Made by a program: the position numbers and the translations under genes | Shown here: piece by piece, positions 62,746-64,000 of the stretch | Position numbering within the stretch: the first letter of the stretch is position 1 | Layout of the letters: the number at the start of each line of letters is the position of its first letter | NCBI GenBank assembly: GCA_030710605.1 | Contig: CP092863.1 | Coordinates: 139,524,173 to 139,588,172, forward strand | Direction: 5' to 3' | Length of the DNA stretch: 64,000 bases | Origin: Cordylochernes scorpioides | Taxonomy: Eukaryota > Arthropoda > Arachnida > Pseudoscorpiones > Chernetidae | The notes under the pieces: model-generated | Seen by the model: only the letters and a program-made list of their open reading frames with translations | Databases searched by the model: none | What the model was told of the DNA's origin: nothing

Positions 62746-63322
62746 CGGGCTACTAAACAAAGTGTACAAAATTCACCCGGCCCGGACACCAGAAGAATTG
62801 ACAGATTGATAACTCTTTCTTGGCTCGATAGCTCTTACATGGCTTCTTAGTTGGTAGAGCGATTTGTCTGGTTAATTTATCATAGACAGCATCAAACAAC
62901 ACTAACAAGATTTAGAACAGACCATCTCAAGTTATTGAAGAGTTCAAAAAGACACTGCCATTCTTTTCCGATCATTTTTTTTAAAGCCACGAAAATGAAC
63001 AAAAAAAATGTCTTCATGGGGAAAGGAAGATGAGGAGAGGAGGGGAACCAGAAATTAATTGACTAGAAGAGATCAATCGGTAGTTAACGGTTTTTTTTTT
63101 AAAGGTTCTGGAGATTTTTTAATTCACCGTTGTTAAAGAAGAAAGAAAGAAACGTAAAAAAACATTTTACAAAATTATAGCTACGGTTCAATGAATCAAG
63201 GCCACTATTAAAAAACATTTAAAGAGATTTTTTAAAAAGTTTAAGATTTAATTTAAAAAAGAAAAGAAGGGAATTAGAGACGTTGCGAATGCTTGTGGTG
63301 CAAGTGGTACCACGTGTCAACA
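62746..63322. other. AT-rich stretch, no gene recognised
   Basis: Nothing recognisable. Confidence 0.4.
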
Positions 63323-63372
63323 TACACTCATGGATAAAACTTAAGGAAGTTGTACCTTTTAGCATGTATGTT
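63323..63372 (+). mobile_element. T-MITE left-end fragment
   Basis: CACTCATGGATAAAACTTAA, GGAAGTTGTACC, TTTTAGCATGTATG, then the sequence leaves the family. Confidence 0.75.
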
Positions 63373-63384
63373 ATATATACAAAT

Positions 63385-63740
63385 AGTTAATTAAAAAGGC
63401 ATATATTGAATTTAAAAAATCATTTATTTTACCAATATTTTCAGTTATATAAAGTATTATAACATATTAATGTGTTGAGTAAAATCAATCATTCCTCCAG
63501 GGAAAAGTGTCATACGAGAGAAGAAGAAGTACTCAAGTGCCAAGCCCCATCAGACAAGATCATGGTTTCTTTTGATGTCAAATCCCTGTATCCCAGTCTC
63601 CCACACCAACTGATACAAAAAAGACCCTTTTCCCTGGAGGAATGATTGATTTTATTCAATATTTATGCAAGGGATTATTTTATAAAATATTAATGTGGGT
63701 CAACAACAAACTCAGCGCCACATAACGTCAAAAGAATTAA
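63385..63740 (-). repeat. HH-2 copy with embedded Penelope RT hairpin
   Basis: The left part (AAAAAGGCATATATTGAATT, TTTACCAATATTTTCAG) and the right part (CAACAACAAACTCAGCGCCA, CATAACGTCA) match HH-2. The ribozyme helix II has been lost. Between them, two 27-bp perfect inverted repeats (63481-63507 and 63630-63656) bracket the RT fragment. Confidence 0.75.
63532..63645 (+). pseudogene. Penelope-like reverse transcriptase fragment (RT motif A)
   Basis: One frame reads LKCQAPSDKIMVSFDVKSLY, then PSLPHQLIQK before running into the inverted repeat and a TGA at 63643. VSFDVKSLYPSLP corresponds to RT motif A of Penelope-like retroelements (FDV-x-SL-(F/Y)-x-x-(I/V/L)P), where the Asp binds catalytic metal. 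About 30 codons remain. No other RT motif and no GIY-YIG endonuclease domain are visible. Penelope-like elements are known to carry hammerhead ribozymes in their terminal repeats, and this scrap sits inside a hammerhead-bearing repeat. That gives a likely origin for HH-2. Alternative: another FDV-containing RT, which I consider less likely. Confidence 0.7.
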
Positions 63741-64000
63741 GTTTTAAAAAATATTTTGTTATAGTTTCAATAGGGAGAAAAAAAAAAGATAATATATTTA
63801 TATTATGGACAAAATAAATTTTGTAAAATAAGGGTGTGCATATTTTGAAAATTAACAATAACGCCTATTTTATATTTTTAATTATTTGTACAATGTGTGT
63901 TACAATTATGTTATATATACGTGTATATATGTATATTTTCTTTATTCATAAAAGCACAGGGAACCTCTCCCGTCAAAATTGTATTATAAGTTACTTTATG
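63741..64000. other. AT-rich end of window, no gene recognised
   Basis: Nothing recognisable. Confidence 0.4.

Overview
The window looks like repeat-dominated, AT-rich animal nuclear DNA, most likely arthropod. Pointers to an animal are U6 snRNA copies, a Penelope-like reverse transcriptase scrap, two LINE C-terminal zinc-finger scraps of a kind common in arthropods, a mariner transposon, Helitrons, hAT-, pogo- and Tc1-type MITEs, and tRNA-derived SINEs. A chelicerate would fit, but that is an impression and not something the sequence proves. I find no complete host protein-coding gene. The only candidate host coding sequence is one short exon, repeated in tandem, near 15.5-15.8 kb. Almost all ORFs of 60-150 codons here are chance frames or frames through tandem repeats.

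Layout. 0-6.6 kb: AT-rich DNA with several foldback elements, two Tc1-like MITEs (called T-MITE here), a LINE tail and a hAT MITE. 6.65-8.74 kb: about 44 tandem 46-bp units derived from the inside of U6 snRNA. 9.1-9.7 kb: a 61-64 bp satellite. 10.0-11.2 kb: a hammerhead-like repeat (HH-2) interrupted by a Helitron. 11.3-13.3 kb: SINE-2 tails, a T-MITE, a U6 retrocopy and a second Helitron. 13.8-15.3 kb: three hammerhead-bearing repeats. 15.5-18 kb: the exon candidate, local duplications and a 660-bp inverted repeat. 18.5-23.3 kb: many copies of the HH-K repeat, a pogo-derived array and a SINE-1. 24-37 kb: LINE tail fragments, satellites and MITEs. 37-53 kb: foldbacks, 60-bp, 74-bp and roughly 180-bp satellites, and SINEs. 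54-55.3 kb: a mariner. 56 kb: a foldback with an intact hammerhead at its apex, then a U6 retrocopy. 57.5-61.6 kb: 39-bp and 27-bp satellites. 63.4-63.7 kb: a Penelope-type RT remnant embedded in an HH-2 copy.

The unifying theme is hammerhead ribozyme (HHR) architecture. At least five unrelated-looking repeat families carry the three HHR core strands: CUGANGA, GAA plus A15.1, and U-H before the cleavage site. HH-S (14.2 kb) is a textbook type I ribozyme. HH-1 and HH-3 have a self-complementary helix III of 4-6 nt, which implies action as dimers. HH-2 has a double change in the C3-G8 core pair to U3-A8, with covariation in helix I. HH-K is the most unusual. Its three HHR strands occur in the order C-B-A, which no circular permutation of a normal hammerhead gives. 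They are displayed in the loops of two adjacent hairpins, so the core would have to form by a kissing-loop interaction. Compensatory changes between copies support both hairpin stems and one of the crossing helices. Penelope-like elements are known to carry HHRs in their terminal repeats, and the RT scrap inside HH-2 at 63.5 kb fits that origin.
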